Below are positions 40,933-49,580 of a stretch of 64,000 nt of DNA, in pieces (positions within the stretch are counted from its first letter, which is position 1; every line of letters begins with the position of its first letter). Made by a program: the position numbers and the translations under genes. A model generated the notes under the pieces. That model searched no databases. It was not told where the DNA came from and saw only the letters and a program-made list of their open reading frames with translations. The DNA is from Clostridiaceae bacterium Marseille-Q3526 (GTDB taxonomy: Bacteria > Bacillota > Clostridia > Lachnospirales > Lachnospiraceae), in assembly GCA_018223375.1 (NCBI GenBank), contig JAGTTS010000002.1, positions 124,001-188,000 on the forward strand, written 5' to 3'.

Positions 40933-42123
40933 ATGAATATTTTAGTTATTAACTGTGGAAGCTCCTCTTTAAAGTATCAGCTGATTAATTCTGAGACAGA
41001 GGACGTACTGGCAAAGGGACTCTGCGAGAGAATCGGAATCGATGGAATTCTTACCTATCAGCCGGCTGACGGAGAGAAGGAGAAGAGCGAGAAGGCTATG
41101 CCGACTCACACAGAGGCTATCAAGTTCGTACTTGAGGCCCTGACAAATGAGAAGACAGGCGTAATCAAGAGCTTATCTGAGGTTGGAGCTGTAGGCCACC
41201 GCATCGTACACGGCGGCGAGAAGTTCACAGCTTCCACTGTTTTAACTGCAGAGACAATCAAGGCAATCGAAGAGTGCAGCGATCTGGCTCCTCTTCACAA
41301 TCCGGCCAACCTCATCGGCGTGCGCGCATGCCAGGAGCTGATGCCGAACGTGCCGATGGTAGCAGTATTTGATACAGCATTCCATCAGACAATGCCGAAG
41401 ACAGCATACCTTTACGGTCTTCCATACGAGTACTACGAGAACTACAAGGTAAGAAGATACGGCTTCCACGGAACAAGCCACAGCTTCGTTTCCAAGAGAA
41501 CAGCCGAGATCATCGGAAAGCCGTATGAGGACTGCAAGATTATCGTATGCCATTTAGGAAACGGCGCCAGCCTTTCCGCTGTTATGAACGGAAAATCCGT
41601 TGACACCAGCATGGGTCTCACTCCTCTTGAGGGACTTGTAATGGGAACACGTTCCGGAGACATCGATCCGGCTATCATCGAGTTCGTTGCTAAGAAAGAG
41701 GGCAAGACACTGGACGAGATGATGAACGTTCTGAATAAAAAGTCCGGTATGTTAGGAATCTCCTGCTTATCCAGCGACGGCCGTGATCTGGAGCAGGCTG
41801 CAGAGAAGGGCGACGACAAGGCTCAGGCAGCTCTCGATATCTTCGCTTACCGCGTAATCAAGTACGTAGGCGCTTACGCAGCAGCTATGAACGGCGTTGA
41901 CGCAATCGTATTTACAGCAGGTATCGGCGAGAACGACGCTGCATGCAGAAGCAAGGTATGCAAGAGCCTCACCTACCTGGGAGCAGAGATCGACGAGGAG
42001 TTAAACAAGTGCAGAGGCGTGGAGAGAATCATTTCCACACCAGAGTCCAAGGTTAAACTCTTAGTTGTTCCGACAAACGAGGAGCTTGCCATCGCAAGAG
42101 AGACTCTGGCTTTAGTAAAATAA
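40933..42123 (+). CDS. ackA: Acetate kinase
   Basis: A 396-residue ASKHA-fold kinase: LVINCGSSSLKYQLI at the start, VGHRIVHGGEKF, AVFDTAFHQTMP, RYGFHGTSHSFV with the catalytic region, CHLGNGASLSAV, and FTAGIGENDAACR near the end. It makes ATP and acetate from acetyl phosphate and ADP. AGGAGAC precedes the ATG. No clear terminator follows, but yceD has its own strong promoter. Confidence 0.97.
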   Translation: MNILVINCGSSSLKYQLINSETEDVLAKGLCERIGIDGILTYQPADGEKEKSEKAMPTHTEAIKFVLEALTNEKTGVIKSLSEVGAVGHRIVHGGEKFTASTVLTAETIKAIEECSDLAPLHNPANLIGVRACQELMPNVPMVAVFDTAFHQTMPKTAYLYGLPYEYYENYKVRRYGFHGTSHSFVSKRTAEIIGKPYEDCKIIVCHLGNGASLSAVMNGKSVDTSMGLTPLEGLVMGTRSGDIDPAIIEFVAKKEGKTLDEMMNVLNKKSGMLGISCLSSDGRDLEQAAEKGDDKAQAALDIFAYRVIKYVGAYAAAMNGVDAIVFTAGIGENDAACRSKVCKSLTYLGAEIDEELNKCRGVERIISTPESKVKLLVVPTNEELAIARETLALVK

Positions 42124-42155
42124 TCCGTTCAGTAAGATAATCTGCAAATTAACCA

Positions 42156-42184
42156 TTGACAAAAAACGAGGGCCTATGTATAAT
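42156..42184 (+). promoter_or_regulatory. Consensus promoter of yceD-rpmF
   Basis: TTGACA (42156-42161), 17 bases, TATAAT (42179-42184). A perfect sigma-A match, as expected for a ribosomal protein operon. Confidence 0.93.
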
Positions 42185-42210
42185 AGCATAGTGCGTATTA
42201 GGAGATTAAT

Positions 42211-42738
42211 ATGCTGATTAATTTATCTGAACTTTTTACCTGCGAAGGCAAGAAAAAGGTTTATGACGCAGAAATCGGACTGACGGAGGTCAGCATAGGG
42301 GGAGAGGACTACAGAGTTGTGTCCGCAGAGCCTTTTCAGCTGACAGTGACAAACACAGGAGACAGGAAGTATTTCCTGGAGGGCAGCACGAAGGTGACTG
42401 TCGAGATTCCATGCTCCAGATGTCTGGAACCGGTAGCCTATGTCTGTGAGCTCACGCTTGACAGGGAGCTGGAGACGGATAAACCAGAGGCCGGGCAGGC
42501 AGAAGATTTGGATGAACAACCTTATTTAAGCGGTTATAATCTGGATGTAGACCAGTTGGCGTTAAATGAAATTCTGATTGGTTTGCCTATGAAAGTCCTT
42601 TGCAGAGAAGATTGTAAGGGGATTTGCAATAGATGTGGAACGAATCTCAATTATGGGACTTGTACCTGCGACCGGACGTCGCTCGATCCACGGATGGCAG
42701 TTATCCAGGATATCTACAAACAATTTAAGGAGGTGTAA
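42211..42738 (+). CDS. yceD: YceD family protein (DUF177)
   Basis: A 175-residue protein with the DUF177 signature: VEIPCSRCLEPVAYVCELTLDREL, a mid acidic stretch, and CxxxCKGICNRCGTNLN near the C-terminus (LCREDCKGICNRCGTNLNYG). The cysteines look like a zinc site. YceD is nearly always upstream of rpmF and is linked to 23S rRNA maturation in plants and E. coli; the exact role here is not known. It is 2 bases before rpmF. Confidence 0.9.
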   Translation: MLINLSELFTCEGKKKVYDAEIGLTEVSIGGEDYRVVSAEPFQLTVTNTGDRKYFLEGSTKVTVEIPCSRCLEPVAYVCELTLDRELETDKPEAGQAEDLDEQPYLSGYNLDVDQLALNEILIGLPMKVLCREDCKGICNRCGTNLNYGTCTCDRTSLDPRMAVIQDIYKQFKEV

Positions 42739-42740
42739 CC

Positions 42741-42923
42741 ATGTCTATCTGTCCAAAGAATAAATCTTCCAAAGCAAGAAGAGACAGCCGTAGAGCTAAC
42801 TGGAAGATGAGTGCTCCAAACTTAGTAAAGTGCAGCAAGTGCGGCGCTTTAATGATGCCTCATAGAGTTTGCAAGGCTTGCGGTTCTTACAACAAGAAAG
42901 AGATCATCAAGGTTGAGGACTAA
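42741..42923 (+). CDS. rpmF: 50S ribosomal protein L32
   Basis: 60 residues, MSICPKNKSSKARRDSRRAN at the start, then the zinc site CSKCGALMMPHRVCKACG. AAGGAGGTG lies just before the ATG, inside the end of yceD. A strong terminator follows. The usual plsX/fapR continuation is absent; selD follows instead. Confidence 0.97.
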   Translation: MSICPKNKSSKARRDSRRANWKMSAPNLVKCSKCGALMMPHRVCKACGSYNKKEIIKVED

Positions 42924-42937
42924 TTAAAATGCACATG

Positions 42938-42980
42938 AAATCAAGGGGTTCGTCTTAGACCTTCCCCTTGATTTTTTTTA
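42938..42980 (+). terminator. Terminator after rpmF
   Basis: AAATCAAGGGG pairs with CCCCTTGATTT, and eight T residues follow. Confidence 0.9.
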
Positions 42981-43019
42981 TTTATTTTACAGAAAGATGC
43001 GAAGGAGGGGGGATTGTCT

Positions 43020-44063
43020 ATGAAGCAGAACGTAAGGCTTACAACGCTTAGCAAGACATCTGGATGAGCGGCTAAAATAGGTCCTGAGACCCTTGCCCAG
43101 GTTCTGGGCAAGCTGCCGAAATTTCATGATGATAACCTGTTAGTTGGAATTGAGACATCCGACGATGCGGCTATTTATAAGATAACTGATGAAATTGCCA
43201 TGATTCAGACTGTGGATTTTTTCACCCCGATTGTGGACGATCCGTATATGTTTGGGCAGATTGCAGCGGCCAACTCGCTGAGCGACGTGTGGGCCATGGG
43301 CGGAGAGCCGGCAGTTGCGCTCAACATCGTGGGATTTCCAAACTGTCTGGATCCGGGAATTCTGGGAGACATTCTGGCAGGCGGAGCCGATAAGGTGAAG
43401 GAGGCGGGAGCCGTCCTGGTCGGCGGCCATTCCGTCCAGGACGACGAGCCGAAATACGGTCTCTGCGTGTCTGGATTTGTACATCCCCAGAAGATTTTTA
43501 AGAATTACGGCTGTAAGCCAGGGGACGTGCTGGTGTTGACGAAGCAGATTGGAAGCGGCATTGTGAACACAGCGATCAAGGCTGAGCTGGCTTCTGCCTC
43601 AGCTGTTCAGGAGGCGCAGACGGTAATGGCTTCCCTGAACCAGAAGGCAAAGAGGGCTGCGGATCGATGCTGTATTTCTGCCTGCACAGATATTACCGGT
43701 TTTGGACTTCTGGGACATTGTGTAGAGATGGCTTCGGCCAGCGGCGTTACGTTTGAGCTGAAGGTCAATGATATCGCTTACTTCCAGGATGCCGTGGAAT
43801 ATGCCAAAATGGGCCTTGTTCCGGCTGGAACCTACAAAAACAGAGGTTATTCCATTGGAAGCGTAGACGCTCAGGGAATAGAAGAATTCTATCTGGATCT
43901 GCTGTACGATCCGCAGACCTCCGGCGGTCTTCTGTTAAGCGTGGCCAGGGAAGACTTAGGTACGCTTCTTTCCGAGCTGAAAGCCTCTGGTATTGATACG
44001 GCGGTCTCTGTAATTGGAAGCGTGGCGCCTGAGAGCGATAAGCTGATTCGGTTATTGAAATAA
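43020..44063 (+). CDS. selD: Selenide, water dikinase SelD, selenocysteine form (UGA at codon 16)
   Basis: Translation starts at ATG 43020 behind GGAGGGGGG and must read TGA 43065-43067 as selenocysteine. The sequence is LTTLSKTSGUAAKIGPETLA, the known active-site motif in which Sec (or Cys) precedes a Lys two residues later. Without this reading the gene appears to start only at 43200. The 347-residue product then shows DDAAIY, AANSLSDVWAMGGEP, GGHSVQDDEPKYGL and TDITGFGLLGHC. It makes selenophosphate from selenide and ATP. A hairpin at 43092-43112 fits a bacterial SECIS. The organism must therefore own SelA, SelB and tRNA-Sec. Confidence 0.94.
43092..43112 (+). promoter_or_regulatory. Bacterial SECIS-like hairpin in selD
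   Basis: CTTGCCCAG and CTGGGCAAG form a 9-bp perfect stem with a GTT loop. The loop starts 34 bases after the UGA codon, within the range used by bacterial SelB. Confidence 0.7.
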
Positions 44064-44129
44064 TAAATAGAAGAATCCGTATTGTTATGGGATGGACATC
44101 AGGGGGACAGTTGAAAGGATACCATACGG

Positions 44130-45038
44130 ATGAATTTAAAACAGTTAGAGGCCTTTGTGGAGGTGGCCGAGTCAGGCAGCTTCTCTAAAGCTGCGAAACG
44201 TCTGTTTCTGACTCAGCCCACAGTCAGCGCTCATATTCTGGCGCTGGAGAAGGAGCTGGATATCCGGCTGTTTGTGAGAAATACGAAGGAAGTCTGTCTG
44301 ACAGAAGAGGGGCAGCGCCTGTATTTTTATGCCAGACAGATGGCGGATCTTCAGTACAAAATTAAGGAGGAGTTCGGACACCGGAAGACAGAAGAAAAGC
44401 AGTGTATTGCCATTGCCGCGTCTACGGTACCGGCTCAGTATCTTCTGCCGGAGCTGCTGGCAAAATTTAACGAAAAATATCCGGGAGAGCAGCTGCGGAT
44501 TCGGGAGATGGACAGCGCCCAGGTGGTGGAGCAGGTGTCAGAGCACAAGGCAGATATCGGCTTTACAGGAACCGTTCTGGAAAAAAAGCACTGCAGATAT
44601 ATTCCTTTTTACAGGGATGAGATGGTGATTATTGCGCCGAACAGCGGACGCTACCAGGCGATAGACCGAACGTCCGGTGATATTTCCTGGATTTGCCAGG
44701 AAGCGATGCTGATGAGAGAGGAAGGCTCTGGAACCAGAAAGGAAGCAGAGCGCCAGCTCGCCGAGCTGGGGATCCTGCCCCAGCAGCTGAATATTATGGC
44801 CAGTATTGGAAACCAGGAGACCATCAAGAAATCTGTGATTCAGGGGCTTGGAATTTCCATTTTGTCGAATCTGGCTGTCAGGGAAGAGGTGGAGGATGGA
44901 AGGCTTTTAGCATTTCCCGTTCCCAGCAAGCGTTCCGGCCGCGATATCAATGTGGTTTATAATAAAAACTATCAGCTCTCAAAGTCTGCCAAGCGGTTTT
45001 TAAGAACTGTAAAAGAAGCTTACAAGGTAAAAGAATAA
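44130..45038 (+). CDS. LysR-family regulator next to selD (selenium-linked type)
   Basis: A 302-residue LysR protein: helix-turn-helix SGSFSKAAKRLFLTQPTVSAHI (15-36), a linker helix, and a type 2 periplasmic-binding effector domain (IAIAASTVPAQYLLPELLAKF, IGFTGTVLEKKHC, REEGSGTRKEAE, GLGISILSNLAVREE). The SGTRKE stretch is typical of the CysB/CysL branch that senses sulfur metabolites. A LysR gene of this branch regularly accompanies selD in Clostridia, so a role in selenium or sulfur control is likely, though the ligand is unknown. It is 66 bases behind selD. Confidence 0.87.
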   Translation: MNLKQLEAFVEVAESGSFSKAAKRLFLTQPTVSAHILALEKELDIRLFVRNTKEVCLTEEGQRLYFYARQMADLQYKIKEEFGHRKTEEKQCIAIAASTVPAQYLLPELLAKFNEKYPGEQLRIREMDSAQVVEQVSEHKADIGFTGTVLEKKHCRYIPFYRDEMVIIAPNSGRYQAIDRTSGDISWICQEAMLMREEGSGTRKEAERQLAELGILPQQLNIMASIGNQETIKKSVIQGLGISILSNLAVREEVEDGRLLAFPVPSKRSGRDINVVYNKNYQLSKSAKRFLRTVKEAYKVKE

Positions 45039-45070
45039 GTATGTTGCAGGATGCAGCGAAAAGAGATGCG

Positions 45071-45292
45071 TTCCGCCGTTTACTGGCTTTGGAAGGCATC
45101 TTTTTTTACGCTTTTGCAGGCTGGGTGGAGATCCTTCTGCTGGACGAGCCTTTTTCCGGCCTGACGAGCGGCTCAGGCTGGATATGGGGAGTCTGGTGAA
45201 GAAGATACACAGGGAACGCCAGAGAACTGTTTTACCAGCCGGCCTGGATGCAGGTGAAGATGGGAGAAAAAAAGAAATAAACGAAGATTCCG
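45071..45292 (+). pseudogene. Remnant of an ABC transporter ATPase
   Basis: In one frame EILLLDEPFSGL (Walker B and D-loop start) is plain. One missing base at about 45163 (CTG-AC for CTG-GAC) breaks it. The next frame continues naturally with DERLRLDMGSLVKKIHRERQRTVL. The H-loop that should follow is gone, and everything upstream of the Walker B is scrambled. The rest of the 326-base gap up to the next gene holds only the terminator at 45299. The former transporter may have served the selenium or oxyanion locus, but nothing else of it remains. Confidence 0.65.
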
Positions 45293-45298
45293 GTATAT

Positions 45299-45357
45299 GA
45301 AAAGAGCAGAGGATTTGCAACGGCCCTGGGGGAGCGCGAAATCGTCTGCTCTTTTTC
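45299..45357. terminator. Bidirectional terminator between the convergent genes
   Basis: AAAAGAGCAGA-GATTT pairs with AAATC-TCTGCTCTTTTT around a GC-rich loop. It ends the selD-lysR side on plus and the DUF362 gene on minus. Confidence 0.8.
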
Positions 45358-45364
45358 AATGCTT

Positions 45365-46471
45365 TTAAATGGTAATCAGATTGTATTCTCTAGTTCCGAT
45401 TCCCAGCTTTTCAGCGTGCTCCAGAGCAACCATCCAGTTGGTCTCTGGGTGAACGTCTGTAAAGTGATCGTGGTGGCAGTGTTCCCTCTCGCTTAAAACG
45501 CTGCCTGCCATCACCGGCTGGCGGTTGACCGCATCGGCGCAGGCCATATCCAGAGCCACCGGATCAAAGGAGGCGAACATGCCTACGTTGGGGACGATGG
45601 GCACGTCGTTTTCTGCGTGGCAGTCGCAGTAAGGAGATACGTCCACCACGAGGCTGATGTGGAAATGGGGACGATCCTTCACCACAGCCAGAGTGTACTC
45701 TGCGATTTTCTTGTTCAGGATATCGTTGGATTCGTCGCAGTGGTTTGCCACAGCGTCCACAGGACAGACGCCGATGCAGCGCCCGCAGCCCACACACCTG
45801 TTCTCGTCGATGAAAGCCTTCTTTTCCTGGAAGGAGATGGCTCCGTGGGCACAGTTTCTCTCGCAGGCATGGCAGCCGATACACTTGTCCTGAAGAATAA
45901 AGGGGCTGGTAGCGTTGTGCATCTCCATTTTTCCGGCGCGGGAGCCGCAGCCCATTCCGATATTTTTGATCGCGCCTCCGAAACCGGTAGATTCGTGGCC
46001 CTTAAAGTGGTTCAGGGAGATAAAAATGTCGGCGTCCATAATGGCCTGCCCAATCTTGGCTTCCTTCACATACTCACCGTCTACCGGCACAAGAGCTTCG
46101 TCTGTTCCCTTTAAACCGTCGGCAATTAAAATATGGCAGCCTGTAGTGAAGGGATTGTAGCCGTTGGTGTAGGCGGAATCCAGGTGATCCAGGGCATTTT
46201 TGCGGCCTCCTATATAGAGGGTGTTGCAGTCAGTTAAAAAAGGCTTTCCGCCGTGTTCTTTAATCAGATCTGCCAGCACCTTTGAATAGTTGGGGCGCAG
46301 GTAGGCCAGGTTTCCCGGCTCGCCGAAATGGATTTTAATGGCAGCATATTTGTTCTGGAAGTCAACCTGCTCAAAGAGTCCGGCTTTTTTAATCAGACGT
46401 TCCAGCTTCTGAAGCAGATTTTCGCGAAATGAAGTCCGAAAGGTGGTGAAATACACATTAGATGGTGTCAT
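45365..46471 (-). CDS. DUF362 protein with two 4Fe-4S clusters
   Basis: A 368-residue protein. The DUF362 part fills the N-terminal half (YAAIKIHFGEPGNLAYLRPNY, DADIFISLNHFKGHESTGFGGAIKNIGMGC). Two ferredoxin motifs follow: C197-C200-C203-C207 and C226-C229-C232-C236. It then continues with a domain ending in MVALEHAEKLGIG. No signal peptide is seen. It is likely an iron-sulfur electron carrier or a metal-centre maturation protein; the partner is unknown. It has its own upstream region of 174 bases shared with the divergent M42 gene. Confidence 0.87.
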   Translation of the reverse strand: MTPSNVYFTTFRTSFRENLLQKLERLIKKAGLFEQVDFQNKYAAIKIHFGEPGNLAYLRPNYSKVLADLIKEHGGKPFLTDCNTLYIGGRKNALDHLDSAYTNGYNPFTTGCHILIADGLKGTDEALVPVDGEYVKEAKIGQAIMDADIFISLNHFKGHESTGFGGAIKNIGMGCGSRAGKMEMHNATSPFILQDKCIGCHACERNCAHGAISFQEKKAFIDENRCVGCGRCIGVCPVDAVANHCDESNDILNKKIAEYTLAVVKDRPHFHISLVVDVSPYCDCHAENDVPIVPNVGMFASFDPVALDMACADAVNRQPVMAGSVLSEREHCHHDHFTDVHPETNWMVALEHAEKLGIGTREYNLITI

Positions 46472-46581
46472 GGATAATTCCTCCTTTAGTGTGAAAATAA
46501 ATGGAAACAGTTTATGTACACTGTGCTATGAACAGTTTACCATAAAAAGCAGTGGATGAAAAGATAAAGCGCCGTATTCTA

Positions 46582-46610
46582 TTGACATTCCAGGCTGGGA
46601 AAGATAAGAT
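46582..46610 (+). promoter_or_regulatory. Promoter of the M42 peptidase gene
   Basis: TTGACA (46582-46587), 17 bases, TAAGAT (46605-46610). Confidence 0.75.
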
Positions 46611-46645
46611 CTAAAGGTAAGATGAAAGACAGGAGGAGGACCTAC

Positions 46646-47668
46646 ATGGAACATGAAGTATTTTTAAACAGACTTTTGGATGCTGTGACAGTTTCGGGGG
46701 AGATTGCACAGGGAAGCCAGATCGTGAAGGAGGAGATGGAGCCCTTTGCAGACCAGGTATTCACAGATATTCTGAACGATACGGTGGCAGTGCTGAATCC
46801 GCAGGCAGAGCCGAAAATTCTGGCTACGGCTCATTTGGACGAGATTGGTCTTGTGATAACCTGTGCGGATGAGCATGGATACCTTTACGCTATTGACAGA
46901 GGCGGAGTGATTCCCCAGACTTACCTCGGCCATAAGGTTCAGATTCATACAGAGCACGGCATGGTGAAGGGCGTTGTAAACGGCTCCAGAGCTTTGTGCA
47001 GAAAAGAGAAGATGGAGGTAACGGATCTGGTGATTGATATCGGAGCCGATTCCAAGGAGGAGGCGTTAAGCCTTGTAAAGCCAGGCTCCACCGTTACCTT
47101 TGACTGCGGTTTTGAGAAGCTTTCCGGAGGCAGATTTGCAGGAAGGGCCCTGGACGACCGCCTGGGCGTCTATATCATTATGGAGGCCTTTAAGAGAGTG
47201 AAGGAGGCCGGAACGAAGCGGGGAGTCTACTGCGCGGCTACAGCGGGAGAGGAGACTACGAAAAACGGCGCGTACTTTACGGCTGGAACTGTAAAGCCGG
47301 ATTGGGCTGTGGTAGTGGACGTGACCTACTGTACCGATTATCCTTACGGGTACTCTGTGAAGGAAGCGGGAGAGGTAAAGCTGGGAGCTGGTCCTGTGCT
47401 CTGCAACAGCCCGCTGATTCCGTCTCAGCTGAACCGCCAGGCGGAGAAAATTGCCGCCAGACGGGGCATTCCGGTTCAGTACGAGACAGCCAGCCGCCTG
47501 ACCTGCACAGACGCAGACAAGATTCACTTCGAGAACGGAGGCACTCCTGTCATTCTGGTATCGATTCCGCTTCGCTATATGCATTCTCCGGCTGAGGTGG
47601 CAGACGAGAGAGACGTGGAAGGCTGCATCGGACTGGTGGCAGGCATTCTGGAAGAGTTTGAGCTTTAA
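46646..47668 (+). CDS. M42-family metallo-aminopeptidase
   Basis: ATG 46646 is chosen because AGGAGGAGG ends 6 bases upstream; the ATG at 46622 lies before that site. The 340-residue product shows the M42 metal and catalytic sites: TAHLDEIGLVI, GRALDDRLGVYI with the bridging Asp, TAGEETTKNGAYF with the catalytic Glu pair, VDVTYCTDYP, and the last His in RYMHSPAEVAD. These enzymes form dodecameric tetrahedral shells in the cytosol and trim peptides (glutamyl or deblocking aminopeptidase). The IPxQYETASRLTCTDADKI stretch is family-typical. Confidence 0.9.
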   Translation: MEHEVFLNRLLDAVTVSGEIAQGSQIVKEEMEPFADQVFTDILNDTVAVLNPQAEPKILATAHLDEIGLVITCADEHGYLYAIDRGGVIPQTYLGHKVQIHTEHGMVKGVVNGSRALCRKEKMEVTDLVIDIGADSKEEALSLVKPGSTVTFDCGFEKLSGGRFAGRALDDRLGVYIIMEAFKRVKEAGTKRGVYCAATAGEETTKNGAYFTAGTVKPDWAVVVDVTYCTDYPYGYSVKEAGEVKLGAGPVLCNSPLIPSQLNRQAEKIAARRGIPVQYETASRLTCTDADKIHFENGGTPVILVSIPLRYMHSPAEVADERDVEGCIGLVAGILEEFEL

Positions 47669-47681
47669 TAGAGAATGAAAA

Positions 47682-47737
47682 TAAGAAAAAGTTTTCCCGT
47701 TCCATATGGAAGCCATGGGAAAACTTTTCTTATTTTC
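47682..47737 (+). terminator. Terminator after the M42 gene
   Basis: AAGAAAAAGTTTTCCC.GTTCCAT pairs with the CATGGGAAAACTTTTCTT arm, T-rich at the 3' side. Confidence 0.8.
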
Positions 47738-47775
47738 TTAATAATTTAATAAATGGAAAAGCAATAGTAATAAAA

Positions 47776-47823
47776 CAAGCCCTCAGGCAGCCGGTATGGA
47801 TGAACCGGCCGCCCGGGGGCTTG
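47776..47823 (-). terminator. Terminator of the sugar ABC operon
   Basis: On the minus strand: AAGCCCCCGGGCGGCCGGT and its imperfect complement ACCGGCTGCCTGAGGGCTT, then GTTTTATT. It lies about 45 bases past the last permease gene. Confidence 0.8.
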
Positions 47824-47869
47824 TCTTAATTTAGAAAATACACATCTCTTTTGAAAGTTTCTGAAAGAT

Positions 47870-48685
47870 TTACTCTTTGACAGCGCCTCCCATAACGCCT
47901 GCTACGAACTGCTTCTGGAATACCATGAAGATAATCAAAATCGGAAGAGTAGCGATAGCGGTAGCCAGAAGAATCACTGCAAAGTCCTTGTTGGTCGGAT
48001 TTCCGTCCAGAACAGCCAGGGCAACCGGGAAGTTGTACATATCCTTTGTCTCCAGGACGATTAACGGCCACATGAAGTTGTTCCACATACTGGTGAACAT
48101 GTAGATAACCAGGGCGCTTAAGGCTGGCTTTACATTAGGAAGCACAATCCGGCAGAAGATGCCGAACTCGCTGTATCCGTCGATTCTGGCCGCCTCCACA
48201 AGGGCAGTGGGGAAGTTCATCATATTCTGGCGCATCAGGAAAATACCGAAGGCATTGGCCAGAGCGGGCAGAATAACAGCTGTGTAGGTATTTGTCATAC
48301 CTGTGGCTACAAACAGCTGGAATAACGGAACGTAAATAACCTGTGGCGGGATCATCATGGAAACCATGATAAAGCTGAAAATCAGGCCTTTTCCCTTGAA
48401 ATCAAACTTGGCAAGCACGTATCCGGCAGCGGAATAGAGCATCAGGGCCAGCACTGTGAACACGACAGAGATAAACAGCGTGTTGAAAGCAACCCTGAAA
48501 ATATCCATCTTTTCCACGAGAATGGAAAAGTTGTGGGAAAGCATGGAGCCCGGCATCAGTTTCGGCGGGGCGGCCAGGATTTCCGCATTCGTGTTTGTTC
48601 CGCTGACAAACATGAAGTAGAATGGGAATAAGGAGAGGAAAGCCGCCAGTATTAAAAATGCGTATACTCCGATTTTTTTAAGCAT
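47870..48685 (-). CDS. Carbohydrate ABC permease, MalG-like
   Basis: A 271-residue protein with six membrane segments and the EAA coupling loop (VEAARIDGYSEFGIFCRIVLP). The C-terminal AVTGAVKE-like end (GVMGGAVKE) is typical of MalG-type sugar permeases. It pairs with the MalF-like permease encoded 1 base upstream. No ATPase gene is in this minus-strand operon; the MsmK-type ATPase at 55291 is the likely motor. Confidence 0.93.
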   Translation of the reverse strand: MLKKIGVYAFLILAAFLSLFPFYFMFVSGTNTNAEILAAPPKLMPGSMLSHNFSILVEKMDIFRVAFNTLFISVVFTVLALMLYSAAGYVLAKFDFKGKGLIFSFIMVSMMIPPQVIYVPLFQLFVATGMTNTYTAVILPALANAFGIFLMRQNMMNFPTALVEAARIDGYSEFGIFCRIVLPNVKPALSALVIYMFTSMWNNFMWPLIVLETKDMYNFPVALAVLDGNPTNKDFAVILLATAIATLPILIIFMVFQKQFVAGVMGGAVKE

Positions 48686-48686
48686 G

Positions 48687-49550
48687 TCAATCCTCCTTAT
48701 TCATTCTGAACTGAATGTAGGATAATATTCCGATGATAATAACCATCACGTATCCCAAAGCGGAAGCAAAGCCGAATTTCAGGAACTTGAAGCCGTTATC
48801 ATAGAGATATTCTCCCAGAGTAATAGTTGCATAGTTCGGTCCGCCCTGAGTCAGGATGTACGGCTCGTCGAAGAGCTGAAGCGTACCGATGGTAGAAGTA
48901 ATGGTTGTAAACAGAAGAATCGGCTTGATGGCTGGAATCGTAATGTATCTGAGCTGCTGCCAGAAGTTCGCTCCGTCCAGAGAAGCAGATTCGTACATCT
49001 CGGTAGGGATTGCCTGAATGCCTGCCAGGATGATAATCATGTTGTAGCCAACCCATCTCCAGGTAATGGAGATAATGATGGACGCCCTTGCCGGCCATGC
49101 GGAGTATACCCACTGAATCTTCTCGCCGCCGAAAAACTCAACGATGTAGTTGATTAAGCCGTGATCGGTATTAAACAGTACCTTAAACACCAGCGCGTAG
49201 GCAACCAGGGATGTAATAGTGGGGAGGAATGTGGCCATTCTGAAAAATCCCCGTCCCCGGATAAACTTCTGCTCGATGAGCACAGCGAGCAGAAGCGCAA
49301 GGCCGATCATAACCGGAACCTGTATAATCAGGTAGAAGAACGTATTGAACAGAGCCTTGTAGAATACAGGATCCTTGAAAAGTTCAATGTAGTTCTGCAG
49401 TCCCACAAACGTATAGGTTCCTCCAGAGAACTCCATAAAGCTTAAATAGAAGGAGTAAACCACCGGATAAATCATAAAGAGCCCGAATATAACGATGGTG
49501 GGCATCATCATTCCGTAAGGGAAAAACTTTGCTTTTTTACGTGTTTTCAT
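48687..49550 (-). CDS. Carbohydrate ABC permease, MalF-like
   Basis: A 287-residue protein with six membrane segments: MMPTIVIFGLFMIYPVVYSF at the front, VGLQNYIELFKDP in the first outer loop, and the EAA-type loop YESASLDGANFWQQLRYITIP. The family combination with a MalG-like partner and a lipid-anchored binding protein marks a CUT1 sugar importer for oligosaccharides or glycosides. Thirty bases separate it from the binding-protein gene upstream. Confidence 0.93.
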   Translation of the reverse strand: MKTRKKAKFFPYGMMMPTIVIFGLFMIYPVVYSFYLSFMEFSGGTYTFVGLQNYIELFKDPVFYKALFNTFFYLIIQVPVMIGLALLLAVLIEQKFIRGRGFFRMATFLPTITSLVAYALVFKVLFNTDHGLINYIVEFFGGEKIQWVYSAWPARASIIISITWRWVGYNMIIILAGIQAIPTEMYESASLDGANFWQQLRYITIPAIKPILLFTTITSTIGTLQLFDEPYILTQGGPNYATITLGEYLYDNGFKFLKFGFASALGYVMVIIIGILSYIQFRMNKED

Positions 49551-49580
49551 GTCAGCCTCCTGTTGTTCTGGATGGAGAGG

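Noticed and set aside
43020..43200. selD as a pseudogene broken by TGA
   Set aside because: TGA is exactly at the Sec position of the SelD active site, and a suitable hairpin lies behind it.
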